From Chloroflexota bacterium (lineage in GTDB: Bacteria > Chloroflexota > UBA11872): a stretch of 64,000 nucleotides of DNA. The notes beneath the pieces were generated by a model, which saw nothing but the letters and a program-made list of their open reading frames with translations, did not search any database and was not told where the DNA came from. Numbering within the stretch: position 1 is the first letter of the stretch; the number at the start of each line of letters is the position of its first letter. The stretch spans positions 62,001 to 126,000 of the forward strand of contig JAPOVQ010000017.1 in NCBI GenBank assembly GCA_026708035.1, written 5' to 3'. Positions 1-8,509 of the stretch are shown piece by piece. A program made the translations under genes and the position numbers.

Positions 1-1347
1 CGGCACGGCGTCCACCGCGCCCGAGGTGCCGGCGTGAATGATGCAGACCTGCTCCTCGATCGGCGCCGGCTCGAACTGCTTCTGCTTGAGCAGCTCGGTC
101 AAGCGCGCGCCGCGTTCAAGCTGGTTGCGCGTGGCCCGGTCCAGATCGGAGGCGAACTGCGCAAACGCCGCCACCTCGCGGAACTGCGCGAGGCCCAGCC
201 GCAGCTGGCCGGCCACCTGTTTCATGGCGCGAATCTGCGCGTCGCCGCCCACCCGCGACACGGACAGCCCGGCGTTGATCGCCGGTCGGATGCCGCCGTT
301 GAACAGGTCGGCTTCCAGGTATATCTGGCCGTCGGTAATCGAGATGACGTTGGTGGGGATGTAGGTGCTCACGTCCCCTTCCTGCGTCTCGATGATCGGC
401 AGGGCCGTAAGCGACCCACCGCCCTGGTCGTCGTGCATGCGGGCCGACCGCTCGAGCAGCCGGGAGTGCAGGTAGAACACGTCGCCCGGGTAGGCCTCGC
501 GGCCCGGCGGGCGGCGCAGCACCAGCGACACCTGGCGATAGGCCCAGGCGTGCTTGGTGAGGTCGTCGAAGATCACCAGCGCGTCTTGGCCGCGATCGCG
601 GAAGTATTCGCCCATCGTGCAGGCGGCGAAAGGTGCGATGAACTGCTGGGCGGCCGGCTGGCTGGCGGTGGCGGCCACCACGATGGTGTGCTCCAGCGCG
701 CCGTATTCCTGCAGCAAGGCCACCACCTGCGCCACGGCGCTTTCCTTCTGGCCGATGGCGCAGTAGATGCAGATCAGGTCGCCGCCGCGCTGGTTGATGA
801 TCGTGTCCAGGGCGATGGCGGTCTTGCCGATCTGGCGGTCGCCGATGATGAGCTCGCGCTGGCCGCGGCCGATCGGAATCATCGCGTCGATGGCCTTGAT
901 GCCCGTCTGCACCGGCGTATCCACGTCCTGGCGCAGCGCCACGCCGGGCGCCACCTTCTCGATCACGTCCGTGGCGCTGGCGGTGATCGGTCCTTTGCCG
1001 TCCACCGCCTCACCCAGCGCGTTCACCACGCGGCCGAGCATCTCCGGTCCCACGGGCACCTCGGCCACGCGGCCGGTGGTGCGCACCTCGTCGCCTTCCT
1101 GAATCGTCAGGTAGTCGCCGAGGATCACCGCGCCCACGGTGTCTTCTTCCAGGTTGAGCGCCATACCCATCACGCCGCCGGAGAACTCCAGCAGCTCGCC
1201 CGCCAGACACTCGGAGATGCCCGTGACCTGCGCGACGCCATCGGCGACCTCGAGCACATTGCCCACGTTGGCCTGCTGAGCGCTGGCCTGAAAGCCCTCG
1301 ATTTCTCGCCGTAGGGCGTCTGCGATTTCTTGCGGGCTGATAGACAT
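1..1347 (-). CDS. atpA: F1 ATP synthase subunit alpha (partial, C-terminus beyond the window)
   Basis: Alpha subunit of the F1 head of ATP synthase. It alternates with beta and carries the non-catalytic nucleotide sites. The first 449 codons are present and the C-terminal part lies outside the window. The ATG at 1347 is preceded by a GAGG-type ribosome site. The chain starts [13 protein letters not shown], as family members do, and the P-loop is at about residues 169-176. It reads GDRQIGKT, where most alpha subunits have GDRQTGKT; this is a mild departure. It follows atpH by 15 bases and is the last visible gene of the minus-strand atp operon. Identity is secure from continuous family-like sequence. 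Confidence 0.97.
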   Translation of the reverse strand, partial: MSISPQEIADALRREIEGFQASAQQANVGNVLEVADGVAQVTGISECLAGELLEFSGGVMGMALNLEEDTVGAVILGDYLTIQEGDEVRTTGRVAEVPVGPEMLGRVVNALGEAVDGKGPITASATDVIEKVAPGVALRQDVDTPVQTGIKAIDAMIPIGRGQRELIIGDRQIGKTAIALDTIINQRGGDLICIYCAIGQKESAVAQVVALLQEYGALEHTIVVAATASQPAAQQFIAPFAACTMGEYFRDRGQDALVIFDDLTKHAWAYRQVSLVLRRPPGREAYPGDVFYLHSRLLERSARMHDDQGGGSLTALPIIETQEGDVSTYIPTNVISITDGQIYLEADLFNGGIRPAINAGLSVSRVGGDAQIRAMKQVAGQLRLGLAQFREVAAFAQFASDLDRATRNQLERGARLTELLKQKQFEPAPIEEQVCIIHAGTSGAVDAVP

Positions 1348-1362
1348 TCGCGTCCCTCGCGC

Positions 1363-1905
1363 CTAGCGCAACGCTCGGCCCAGCGATTGCAGCCGGGCGC
1401 GCACGCTCAAATCCAAAACATTGTCGCCGCGTCGCACCACGAAGCCGCCCAACAGGGCGGGGTCGGTCGTGGTGGTGAGGTGCAGCCGGCGGCCCGGCTG
1501 GGCCAGCCGCTGGCGCAACTCTTCCGTCTCGGTCTCCTGCAACGGAGCCGCCGTGGTCACGTGCACGCGGTCCAGGCGGCGCTCGCGGTCGGCGACGCGC
1601 AAGAACCCGCGCTCGATCTCCGGCAGCGCGTCAACGTCCCGGCTCGTCACCAGCACGTGCAGCAGTCCGAGGCCGTTCACGCTCACGGATGACCGGGCCA
1701 CCCGATCAACCAGGTCCAGTCGCTCGGCCAGCGGCGTCCCCGGGTTCTCGAGAAACGTCCGCACGGAGTCGTCGTCCGCGATGGCCCGCAGCGTGCGCAG
1801 GTCGCTCTCCCAGTCGTCCCAGGAGTCCTCGCGCTGCGCCGCGGCCACCACCACCTGCACGTAGGTGCGGGCGCGGCGTCGGCGCGCGGCTGCGCCCTGT
1901 CTCAC
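1363..1905 (-). CDS. atpH: F1 ATP synthase subunit delta (OSCP type)
   Basis: Delta subunit, which joins the top of F1 to the peripheral stalk. The product is 180 residues, the usual length. The N-terminal helical domain is followed by the conserved C-terminal stretch around TDPALLGGFVVRRGDNVLDLS, which matches the family pattern of GG.....GD...D.S. The ATG overlaps the end of atpF by four bases (ATGA), so the two are probably translationally coupled. The N-terminus is unusually arginine-rich (residues 2-13), so the effective start could be slightly downstream. Confidence 0.95.
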   Translation of the reverse strand: MRQGAAARRRRARTYVQVVVAAAQREDSWDDWESDLRTLRAIADDDSVRTFLENPGTPLAERLDLVDRVARSSVSVNGLGLLHVLVTSRDVDALPEIERGFLRVADRERRLDRVHVTTAAPLQETETEELRQRLAQPGRRLHLTTTTDPALLGGFVVRRGDNVLDLSVRARLQSLGRALR

Positions 1906-2411
1906 CGGGCGCCCCCGTCGACGTCCGCCAGGGCTTCCTGCACCAGGCGGCGGTGCTCGGGGTCGTCGATGGAGCGATCCAGCACGCGGGCCGTGGCGCC
2001 CAGCACCAGATCCGCCGTCTCGCGGCGAATCTCCTCGCGGACCTGCGCCCGCGAACGGTCGATCTCCGCGTGGGCTTCATTGCGAAGCCGTTCCGCTTCC
2101 TTGCGCGCGCGCTCGACCTCGCGCGTGCGCAGCGCTTCGGCGCTGCGAGCGGCCTCGTCGCGGATCCGCTGGGCCTCGGCCTGGGCGCCGGCGAGCTCGG
2201 CCTGAAACTCCGCTCGCTCGCGCTCGACCTGCCCCCGCAGGGACTCCGCCTCCTGCAGGCTCTCGCTGATCCGTTCGCGGCGCCGGCGCAGCATCTGCGT
2301 GATCGGCCCGAACAGCAGACGCCGCATCAGATACAAGAAAATCACGAAGCTCACCAGCTGGAAGAGAATGTTCCAGCCGCTGATCCCCAGTGAGTTGATT
2401 AACCCGTCCAT
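1902..2411 (-). CDS. atpF: F0 ATP synthase subunit b
   Basis: Subunit b forms the peripheral stalk that holds F1 against subunit a. The 169-residue product has one N-terminal membrane helix (about residues 10-30, around NILFQLVSFVIFLYLM) followed by a long, charged, alanine- and glutamate-rich helix typical of the b dimer. It lies 38 bases downstream of atpE and overlaps atpH by four bases, in the standard B-E-F-H-A order. Confidence 0.95.
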   Translation of the reverse strand: MDGLINSLGISGWNILFQLVSFVIFLYLMRRLLFGPITQMLRRRRERISESLQEAESLRGQVERERAEFQAELAGAQAEAQRIRDEAARSAEALRTREVERARKEAERLRNEAHAEIDRSRAQVREEIRRETADLVLGATARVLDRSIDDPEHRRLVQEALADVDGGAR

Positions 2412-2449
2412 CAGCGTCGCCTCCGACTACGGTTGCAGCGGTCGCCGTC

Positions 2450-2680
2450 CTAGCCGAACGCCAGAAGGATGCCGATGATGAACGCGTAGATGCCGATGGC
2501 CTCGGCCAAGCCGAGACCCACGATCATCGTATTGCGGATGTCGCCGGCGGCCTCTGGATTGCGACCGATGGCGTTCATGGCCGCCTGCACCCCAAGACCA
2601 ATTCCCAGGCCCGGCCCGATAGCGCCGATGCCAATTGCCAACCCGGCGCCCAACGGTGCCAGGTTTGCAGCTTGTTCCAT
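2450..2680 (-). CDS. atpE: F0 ATP synthase subunit c
   Basis: Subunit c is the proteolipid of the rotor ring. It is a 76-residue hairpin of two glycine-rich membrane helices joined by the polar loop GRNPE (residues 39-43). The ion-carrying carboxylate is Glu60 in helix 2 (GLAEAIGIYAF). The helix 1 position that carries Gln in sodium-type rings is Ile27, and the residue after Glu60 is Ala rather than Ser/Thr. The ring is therefore probably proton-coupled (inference from known Na+ motifs). It sits between atpB and atpF. Confidence 0.97.
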   Translation of the reverse strand: MEQAANLAPLGAGLAIGIGAIGPGLGIGLGVQAAMNAIGRNPEAAGDIRNTMIVGLGLAEAIGIYAFIIGILLAFG

Positions 2681-2704
2681 GCGTCCAACCCCTCCTCGCG
2701 GCGT

Positions 2705-3544
2705 CTAGTGCGCCTCGTGACCCGACTCAGCCACGGCTTGTCCCGTGAACACCATGCTGAGCATGAAAAAGATTACGGCCTGAACCAGCCCGAACAGTAA
2801 CTCAAGGACCAGGAACACGACCCCGATCAGCGGGATATGCCCCAGCGCGAATCCCGCCAGGATCGGGCCGTTCAGCACCACCTCCCCGGCAAACAGGTTG
2901 CCGAAGAGTCGGAACGACAGCGAAATGACCACGAACAGCTCGATCAGGATAAACACCGGCGCCAGCAGCGCGACCTGGGACATCTCCTTGATGTGGCCCA
3001 CAGGATTGTGCGCCCGGATGCCGGAGCCATGGATGACGAGGAACGCCAAGATCGCCAGTGCCAGCGTCATGTTGATGTCGGCGGTCGCCGGTCGGAAGAT
3101 CGGCGCCGCGATCTCGTGCGCCGGGTCGTGCGGGTCCGGAACGACCAGCCAGATGGTGCCGATGCCCGGCAACAGGCTGAACCAGTTGGCGACCAGGATG
3201 AAGATAAAGAAGGTGGCCCCGATCGGCAGCAGGCGCTGGGCGTATTTCTTGCCCACCGTCGACTGCACCAGCTCGTCGAGGAACTCGATCACCGCCTCGG
3301 CCGCGTTTTGCAGGCCCTCGGGCACCAGCGCCGCCTCAGGATCCTGGCGAATCCGCCGCGACGCCAGCCAGGCCACGACCAGCAGCAGGGCCATGGTGAT
3401 GAACATCATCAGCATGGAGTTGGTGAAGGTGAAGGGCCCAAAGTGGCCCAGCGGCTCCGCCGCCGCGCTGATGTGAGGGGCAAGGTCGGCGCCTTCCTCG
3501 GCGAACCTGACCTCCTGTACCGGAGGTGGGCTGGCGCTCGACAT
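2705..3544 (-). CDS. atpB: F0 ATP synthase subunit a
   Basis: Subunit a is the stator channel that passes ions to the c ring. The product is 279 residues with five to six hydrophobic helices. The essential arginine is at about residue 212 in SFRLFGNLFAGE, followed by the long final helices (VLELLFGLVQAVIFFML). The N-terminal segment of about 40 residues is soluble and carries acidic residues. It begins four bases after the AtpZ-like gene ends and is followed by atpE. Confidence 0.96.
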   Translation of the reverse strand: MSSASPPPVQEVRFAEEGADLAPHISAAAEPLGHFGPFTFTNSMLMMFITMALLLVVAWLASRRIRQDPEAALVPEGLQNAAEAVIEFLDELVQSTVGKKYAQRLLPIGATFFIFILVANWFSLLPGIGTIWLVVPDPHDPAHEIAAPIFRPATADINMTLALAILAFLVIHGSGIRAHNPVGHIKEMSQVALLAPVFILIELFVVISLSFRLFGNLFAGEVVLNGPILAGFALGHIPLIGVVFLVLELLFGLVQAVIFFMLSMVFTGQAVAESGHEAH

Positions 3545-3547
3545 GCG

Positions 3548-3757
3548 CTAGCGATCCCCGCGCGACAACGCGGACATGATTCGGTAGAAAACGTAGGCCG
3601 AGCCGACGAGACCGAGCATCAATCCCACAAGCAAAAAGAGCGGGCTGAGGTCCAACCGCTCATCGAGCCACCGACCCCCGAGGATGCCGACGATGAACAT
3701 CGCCCCGACCAGCGAGCCGAACTGGAGTGCCAGCGCCGCCGCGCGCAGCAGGCCCAT
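3548..3757 (-). CDS. AtpZ/AtpI-like small membrane protein of the ATP synthase operon
   Basis: A 69-residue protein with two membrane helices (about residues 9-29 and 38-60) and the motif GGRWLDERLDLSPLF between them. This is characteristic of the AtpZ/AtpI family (an assembly or Mg/Ca-related factor of F-type ATPases). It is the first gene of the operon and lies four bases before atpB. The family function is still debated; c-ring assembly and Mg2+ transport have both been proposed. The call rests on length, topology, motif and position. Confidence 0.85.
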   Translation of the reverse strand: MGLLRAAALALQFGSLVGAMFIVGILGGRWLDERLDLSPLFLLVGLMLGLVGSAYVFYRIMSALSRGDR

Positions 3758-3784
3758 TTCGACTCAGTCCGATCCCAAGGGCTT

Positions 3785-3800
3785 TGTGAAAACATTCACA
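3785..3800. promoter_or_regulatory. CRP/FNR-type palindrome upstream of the atp operon
   Basis: TGTGAAAACATTCACA fits the TGTGA-N6-TCACA consensus of CRP-family regulators with both half-sites intact. It lies 28 bases upstream of the first atp gene, in the only gap that can hold the operon promoter. No clear -35/-10 pair was found around it. Binding by a CRP/FNR homologue is inference. Confidence 0.5.
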
Positions 3801-3934
3801 CCCTCGCGAGCCGGGCGAGTCTAGCAGAGGCGCCCTGCCCCAACAACGCGCGACGCGCCCCTTGCCCCGGCCGTCGCGCCTGCCTAAAGTGCACCCAGCG
3901 ACCCATCCCGAAACCACCCAAGGACCACCGCGTA

Positions 3935-4048
3935 ATGATAGAGCGGCCAAGATCCTGGCGGGTGTCACGCACCGGACTCGTGGTGCTGCTCACCCTGGCC
4001 ACGTTGAGTCTCGTGCTCGGCACCTGGCTCTACTCGATCGTCGGGTAA
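3935..4048 (+). CDS. Possible 37-residue single-pass membrane microprotein
   Basis: A short frame begins at ATG, 11 bases after AAGGA, and encodes 37 residues: a basic head (MIERPRSWRVSR) followed by one hydrophobic helix (about residues 13-35, TGLVVLLTLATLSLVLG). It is divergent from the atp operon and isolated in the gap. Coding status is unproven because random GC-rich frames of this size are common. The positive-inside head, hydrophobic run and ribosome site support it. No family recognised. Confidence 0.35.
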   Translation: MIERPRSWRVSRTGLVVLLTLATLSLVLGTWLYSIVG

Positions 4049-4072
4049 AGCCACCCGCCCGGAATCCGGTGG

Positions 4073-4182
4073 CCCAGGCTGCGCGCAGCCTGGGAGTTTC
4101 AGTCGCGGCCAGTCGGGTCCCCTCTCCCCATCGTTGGAAAGGGTTAGAGCCTGCCCCGGACTTGATCCGGGGGTGAGGGGGA
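4073..4182. repeat. Palindrome E plus repeat A with nested repeat C
   Basis: Bases 4073-4094 are a perfect 22-base palindrome (arms CCCAGGCTGCG), seen again with one change at 39400-39421. Bases 4119-4182 are a copy of the dispersed repeat A (CCCTCTCCC ... GGGTGAGGGG). It is interrupted at about 4147-4172 by the small palindrome C (core GCCCCGGACTTGATCCGGGG). Between 4048 and 4204 nothing else is recognisable. Confidence 0.8.
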
Positions 4183-4204
4183 CGACCAACCCCGTCCGCG
4201 CCGC

Positions 4205-6208
4205 CTACTCCCCGTCGCCAGCCGCGCCCGATTCTTCGTCGGCTTCAGGCGGCTCGTCGACCCAGCGCCAGATCTCGCCGCCCAGCGCCATCGCGTACAC
4301 GCTCTGGTCCTCGGCGAAGTCCGGTGACGCAACGACGGTGAGCACCGCCAGGTTGCTCAGACCCTCGTTGATGGGCTGCCACGACGCGCCACTCGTTGCG
4401 CTGCGATAGACCCCGGCGCTGGTGGCGGCGAACACACGCTCATCGCCCGGCACCGGGGCCGGCACCACCGCCAGCACGGCTGAGCGCCGGCTCGCCGGGA
4501 AGGTGCCGCTCCAGGTATCCGAAATGCGCTCCGCCGGCTTGAACACCTGGCCCGCCGTGGCGAACATCCACCAGCGGTCCTCCGGGGTGAAGGATGCCGG
4601 AATCCCCAGGGCAATCCACGGCGTCGCGGAGTCGTGCTCCACGAACCGCTCGAAGGTCGCTCCGCCGTCCCGGCTCAGGTGCACCGCCGCCGTGCGCTCG
4701 CCTAGGGTCCCGAAGAACACCGTCTGGTCACTGGCAAAGTCGGGGCCGGTGGCGATGGCCGCGATGGTCTCGCCGTCAAACTCGTAGTCGATCTGCGTCC
4801 ACGAGTTGCCGTTGTCGCTGCTCTTGTATCCCAGGCCCAGCGGACCGCCCGCGAACACCGTGCGATCGCGGGCATATGTTGAGGACACGCCAACCGCGCG
4901 AATCTCCTCGGTGTCGATGCCGCGGTCCATCTCGCGCCACTCATCGCCACCGTCCGTGGTGCGCAGCAGCCCAATGCTGGTCGCGGCAAACACGATGCGG
5001 TCGCGCCGGTAGTTCGGCGAAATGGCGAGGCCCGTCACGTCGGCTTCCGCGTAGTCCTCGGTGATCGGCGCCCACGACTCGCCGCCGTCGGTCGACCGGA
5101 ACACCCCCGTGCCGGTTCCGCCGGCGAACATGGTTCCGTCGCGGGCAAGGGCCGGACTGAGGGCCAGGGTGACCCAGTTCTGGCTCGTGATGCCGTTGTT
5201 GGCCGCTTCCCAGGTTTCACCCAGGTCCGTCGACCGATACAGGCCAGTCTCGTAGGTGCCGGCCCAAATAGTCGTCGTGCCGCCGTCGGCCATCACCGAC
5301 ACGCTCAGCACGGCGCCCACCTCGTCGCCGACCGAGCGCAGCGTCCAGGTCTGCCCGGCGTCGCTGCTCACCAGAACGCCGGCGTCGCCGGTCCCGGCCA
5401 CGGCGAGCTGATCCTCACCGAAGTTCGGGGACATGGCGACGGCGTTGATCGACTGCGAGGCCACGTCCTCGATGGCGTCCCAGCGACGTCCGCCGTCCGT
5501 CGAGCGCCAGAGGCCATGCTCCTCGGTGCCGATCACCACCACCCGGGCGTCCTTGAACGCGGGCGACAGCGCCACCGCCTGCACCGTGGCGGTGCCGACG
5601 GTCGACTTGCCCAGCTGCGTCCAGGTCCGACCGGCGTCGGTCGAGCGGCACAGCCCCCCGTCCACGATGCCCGCGAAGACCATCTGATCGTTGGTGAAGT
5701 TCGGCGAGACCGCGACGGCTTGCACCGACAGCCCGGTGAGCCCGCTGCTGGACGGATTCCAGCTCCGCCCGCCGTTCGTCGACCGGAACACGCCGTCGGC
5801 GTCGCTGCCCAGGAAGGCCATGCGGTCCGTGTCGTAGGCCGGGGACAGGCCAATGGCCACCACGTTGGGCATGGTGCTCCAGAAGGCCAGCTGATTCCAG
5901 GTGTCGCCGCGGTCGAACGACTTGAAGGCCCCGCCGCCGACCACTCCCAGGAAGACCGTGCCGTCCTCGGTGACGGCCGGCGAGGCGACCAGCGCTTGCA
6001 CGTAGGGACTGGTGAGGTTGCGGTTGGAAATCCGCCAGGAGTCGCCGCCGTCGTCCGACACGTAGACCCCGGACATCGTCCCGGCAAAGAGCCGCCGCGC
6101 GCCCTCGGCCTGATCGGCGCCGGCGATGGCCGTGATCGTGCCGCCGGCGCGGCCGCCGACGCGCTGCCATTCATTGACGCGTGGCGCGTCGTCGCTTGTC
6201 GCTGCCAT
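4205..6208 (-). CDS. BNR/Asp-box repeat beta-propeller protein
   Basis: A 667-residue protein made almost entirely of repeats that carry the Asp-box motif S-x-D-x-G-x-(S/T)-W. Examples are SDDGGDSW, STNGGRSW, STDAGRTW, STDGGESW and SSDNGNSW, with about a dozen copies spread from residue 50 to 620. This predicts one or more beta-propellers of the sortilin/photosynthesis-stability/WD40-like class. No signal peptide is obvious at the N-terminus, and the C-terminus is acidic (EADEESGAAGDGE). It follows the LysM gene by 169 bases on the same strand. No catalytic residues of sialidases are recognisable, so binding or scaffolding is more likely than hydrolysis. Confidence 0.85.
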   Translation of the reverse strand: MAATSDDAPRVNEWQRVGGRAGGTITAIAGADQAEGARRLFAGTMSGVYVSDDGGDSWRISNRNLTSPYVQALVASPAVTEDGTVFLGVVGGGAFKSFDRGDTWNQLAFWSTMPNVVAIGLSPAYDTDRMAFLGSDADGVFRSTNGGRSWNPSSSGLTGLSVQAVAVSPNFTNDQMVFAGIVDGGLCRSTDAGRTWTQLGKSTVGTATVQAVALSPAFKDARVVVIGTEEHGLWRSTDGGRRWDAIEDVASQSINAVAMSPNFGEDQLAVAGTGDAGVLVSSDAGQTWTLRSVGDEVGAVLSVSVMADGGTTTIWAGTYETGLYRSTDLGETWEAANNGITSQNWVTLALSPALARDGTMFAGGTGTGVFRSTDGGESWAPITEDYAEADVTGLAISPNYRRDRIVFAATSIGLLRTTDGGDEWREMDRGIDTEEIRAVGVSSTYARDRTVFAGGPLGLGYKSSDNGNSWTQIDYEFDGETIAAIATGPDFASDQTVFFGTLGERTAAVHLSRDGGATFERFVEHDSATPWIALGIPASFTPEDRWWMFATAGQVFKPAERISDTWSGTFPASRRSAVLAVVPAPVPGDERVFAATSAGVYRSATSGASWQPINEGLSNLAVLTVVASPDFAEDQSVYAMALGGEIWRWVDEPPEADEESGAAGDGE

Positions 6209-6377
6209 CTACGTCTGTCTCCTCTTCCTCAAGTCCCCGTCCCGCAGGCGTGAGTGTGGACGTTCAGCATCCGGTGGGTAAGGCGTGGTGCGCCGACGCC
6301 AAAGTTGACGCCGGCCCCCGATCCAGCGAGCCCCGCCAGTCTACGGGCGCCCGCCGCGCGCAACAATCCTACCCGCC

Positions 6378-7049
6378 TCACGACCCACCGCCCGGCACGT
6401 TCAACTCCTGCCCGACGAAGATGTTGTTCGGGTCGGGAATGTCGTTGGCGGCGATCAGCTCTTCAACGGTGACGCCCAGCGCCACGGCAATAGTGCTCAG
6501 CGTTTCGCCGGGCCTCACGATGTAGGTCGCTGGGAGCTCGGTCTCGGCGGGCACTTCCGCCTCCGGCGGCAGGATGAGCACCTGCCCAGCCGGCAGATTG
6601 TCGGGGTTGGGGATGTTGTTGATCTCGAGAATCGCGCTCATGCTCACGCCGTAGAAGTCGGCGATCACCGACAGGTACTCGCCCGGCCGGACGGTGTGCG
6701 TCTTGGGCGTGGGCGTGGGCGGCGGGGTTGGCGTGGGCGTGGGCGCAACCGTGGGCGTGGGCGTGGGCGAAATCACGACCACCGGCACGGCCGTGGGCAC
6801 CGGCGTCTCGGGAATCGGCGGCGCGGTGACCATAGACCCGGCGTTCGTCTGCGCGGCGGGCGCTCCGGCGGCGGCGAGCTGGTAGGAGTCTTCCTGCCAC
6901 GCCAGGATGCGCCAGGCAATGAGCACGGCCGCAGCCAGCAGCGCCACTCGCAAGAGGCGGATCCAGTGCCGGTCCAGCGGCGCCAGCGCATCGGGGCCGG
7001 ACACCTTGACCCATTCGACGTCGGGCGGCGGCGCGGGTTCTTGCGACAT
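6378..7049 (-). CDS. Membrane-anchored protein with two LysM domains
   Basis: A 223-residue protein with a short cytoplasmic head, one membrane helix (about residues 30-50, LLRVALLAAAVLIAWRIL), a proline/threonine-rich linker (TPTPTVAPTPTPTPPPT, roughly residues 90-115) and two LysM modules. The modules are at about 118-163 (HTVRPGEYLSVIADFYGVS) and 174-219 (YIVRPGETLSTIAVALGVT). LysM domains bind peptidoglycan or chitin-like N-acetylglucosamine chains, so the protein probably links membrane and cell wall. It begins three bases after the glycerate kinase stop. The linker DNA (about 6712-6790) is a low-complexity GT/GC run. Confidence 0.88.
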   Translation of the reverse strand: MSQEPAPPPDVEWVKVSGPDALAPLDRHWIRLLRVALLAAAVLIAWRILAWQEDSYQLAAAGAPAAQTNAGSMVTAPPIPETPVPTAVPVVVISPTPTPTVAPTPTPTPPPTPTPKTHTVRPGEYLSVIADFYGVSMSAILEINNIPNPDNLPAGQVLILPPEAEVPAETELPATYIVRPGETLSTIAVALGVTVEELIAANDIPDPNNIFVGQELNVPGGGS

Positions 7050-7052
7050 CAG

Positions 7053-8444
7053 CTACCAGCCAACCGCGACGTAGAGGTCATTGACATTCGTGTGCGTGGG
7101 CCCCGTTTCAATCAGGTCGCCCGCGGCTGACAAGAATGCGTGCGAGTCGTTGTCATCCAGGGCGCGAGAGGCGTCGATGCCCGCGGCGCGGGCGCGGGCC
7201 ACCGTCGCGCCATTGACCAGGCCGCCGGCGGCGCTGGTAGGGCCGTCGGTTCCGTCGGTCGCCAGCGCCATAACCGCCGCGCCCGTCGTGCCCTCCAAGG
7301 CGATGGCCGCCGCCAGGGCCATCTCCTGGTTGCGGCCGCCCGTGCCCGCGCCGCGCACGGTCACCGTGGTCTCGCCGCCGAACACCACGCATCCCGGTCG
7401 TTCCACCGGCCGCCCGTGGCGGGCGATGTCTCGGGCGGTGCCCGCCAGCGTCAGCGCGAATTCGCGGGCCTCCCCTTCCACCGCCGACGTGACGTGCAGC
7501 GCGTCAAATCCTCTCTCACGCGCCGCCTGCACGGCCGCCTCCGCCGCCAGCGCGTTGTCGGCGATGATCACATTGCGCACGTCCGCGAGCCGCGGGTCGC
7601 CGGGCTTGGGGCTCTCCTCCTCCGCCCCTGCCGCGCCGCGCTGGAGGTGCTCGCGGATCGGCGCGGGCGCGGTTTCGCGCAAGCCGTGGTCGCGGAGCGC
7701 GCGCAGCGCGTCGGCATAGGTCGTCGGGTCCGGCACCGTTGGCCCCGAGGCAATCACATCCAGCGGATTGTCCACGACGTCGCTCAGGATTAGCGCCACC
7801 ACGCGCGCCGGGTGCGCCGCCGCCGCCAGCCGCCCGCCGTGAATCACCGATAGATGCTTGCGCACGGCGTTGATGGCATTGATCGTCGCGCCGCTGCGCA
7901 GCAGTTGATCGGTGAGCTGCTGCAGCGCCTCGAGCGATACGCCCGGCGCCACCGCGGGCGTGAGGCACGATCCACCGCCCGAGATGCAGCACAGCAGCAC
8001 GTCGCGCGGGCCGGCCTCCCGCGCCAACGCCAGCAGCCGACCCGCCGCGCGCTCACCCCGTTCGTCGGGATAGGGGTGGGACGCCTCCACGATCTCGACG
8101 GTGGCCGTCGGCGCCTCGTGGCCGTCTTTGACGATGACGAGCCCGCCGCTGACACGGTCGCCCAGTTGCGCTTCGAGGGCGGCGGCCATTCGGGCGCTCG
8201 CCTTACCCGCGCCCACGACCAGCACGCGGTCGATCTCCGCCCACGGCAGGGCCGCGTCGCCGACGTGAAGCGCCTCGGCGTCGGCGTGCACGATCGCCGT
8301 CACCGCCGCCGCCGGGTCCACGGCGGCAAGCCCCGCGCGCCCGATCTCCAGCAGCTGCGCGCGCAGCTTAGAATCCAGCGTCCGGCCCCCGGTAAATGCG
8401 CGGTGCGGTCGAGTGTACGCACCGACGCGCCACGGGGAACCCAT
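7053..8444 (-). CDS. Glycerate 2-kinase, MOFRL family
   Basis: Phosphorylates D-glycerate to 2-phosphoglycerate, feeding glycolate/glyoxylate or sugar-acid breakdown into glycolysis. Family landmarks: VLVVGAGKASARMA near the N-terminus, LLCCISGGGSCL, the central ALILSDVVDNPLDVIASGPT segment, and the C-terminal MOFRL domain (GGRNQEMALAAAIALEG, ATDGTDGPTSAAGGL). The frame is open to an ATG at 8471, but homology starts only near LRAQLLEIGRAGL. The ATG at 8444 or a non-ATG start further in is more likely. Glycolate oxidase subunits at 58976-61793 could supply the precursor. Confidence 0.9.
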   Translation of the reverse strand: MGSPWRVGAYTRPHRAFTGGRTLDSKLRAQLLEIGRAGLAAVDPAAAVTAIVHADAEALHVGDAALPWAEIDRVLVVGAGKASARMAAALEAQLGDRVSGGLVIVKDGHEAPTATVEIVEASHPYPDERGERAAGRLLALAREAGPRDVLLCCISGGGSCLTPAVAPGVSLEALQQLTDQLLRSGATINAINAVRKHLSVIHGGRLAAAAHPARVVALILSDVVDNPLDVIASGPTVPDPTTYADALRALRDHGLRETAPAPIREHLQRGAAGAEEESPKPGDPRLADVRNVIIADNALAAEAAVQAARERGFDALHVTSAVEGEAREFALTLAGTARDIARHGRPVERPGCVVFGGETTVTVRGAGTGGRNQEMALAAAIALEGTTGAAVMALATDGTDGPTSAAGGLVNGATVARARAAGIDASRALDDNDSHAFLSAAGDLIETGPTHTNVNDLYVAVGW

Positions 8445-8509
8445 CCAGCGGCAGCGGTGCATACTGAGCATCGGTCCGAGCCGCTCGCGCGTGCAACGGA
8501 GGCCGACAG

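Noticed and set aside
34-1314. Long plus-strand frame of 426 codons
   Set aside because: It is the antisense shadow of atpA. The composition is Arg/His/Ala-rich with no domain, as expected of the complement of GC-rich coding DNA.
4119-4182. Dispersed palindromic repeats as a CRISPR array
   Set aside because: The copies are scattered, variable and without regular unique spacers, and no cas gene is present.
6712-6790. GT-rich tandem repeat as a minisatellite
   Set aside because: It encodes the Thr-Pro linker of the LysM protein in frame, so it is explained as a surface-protein linker.
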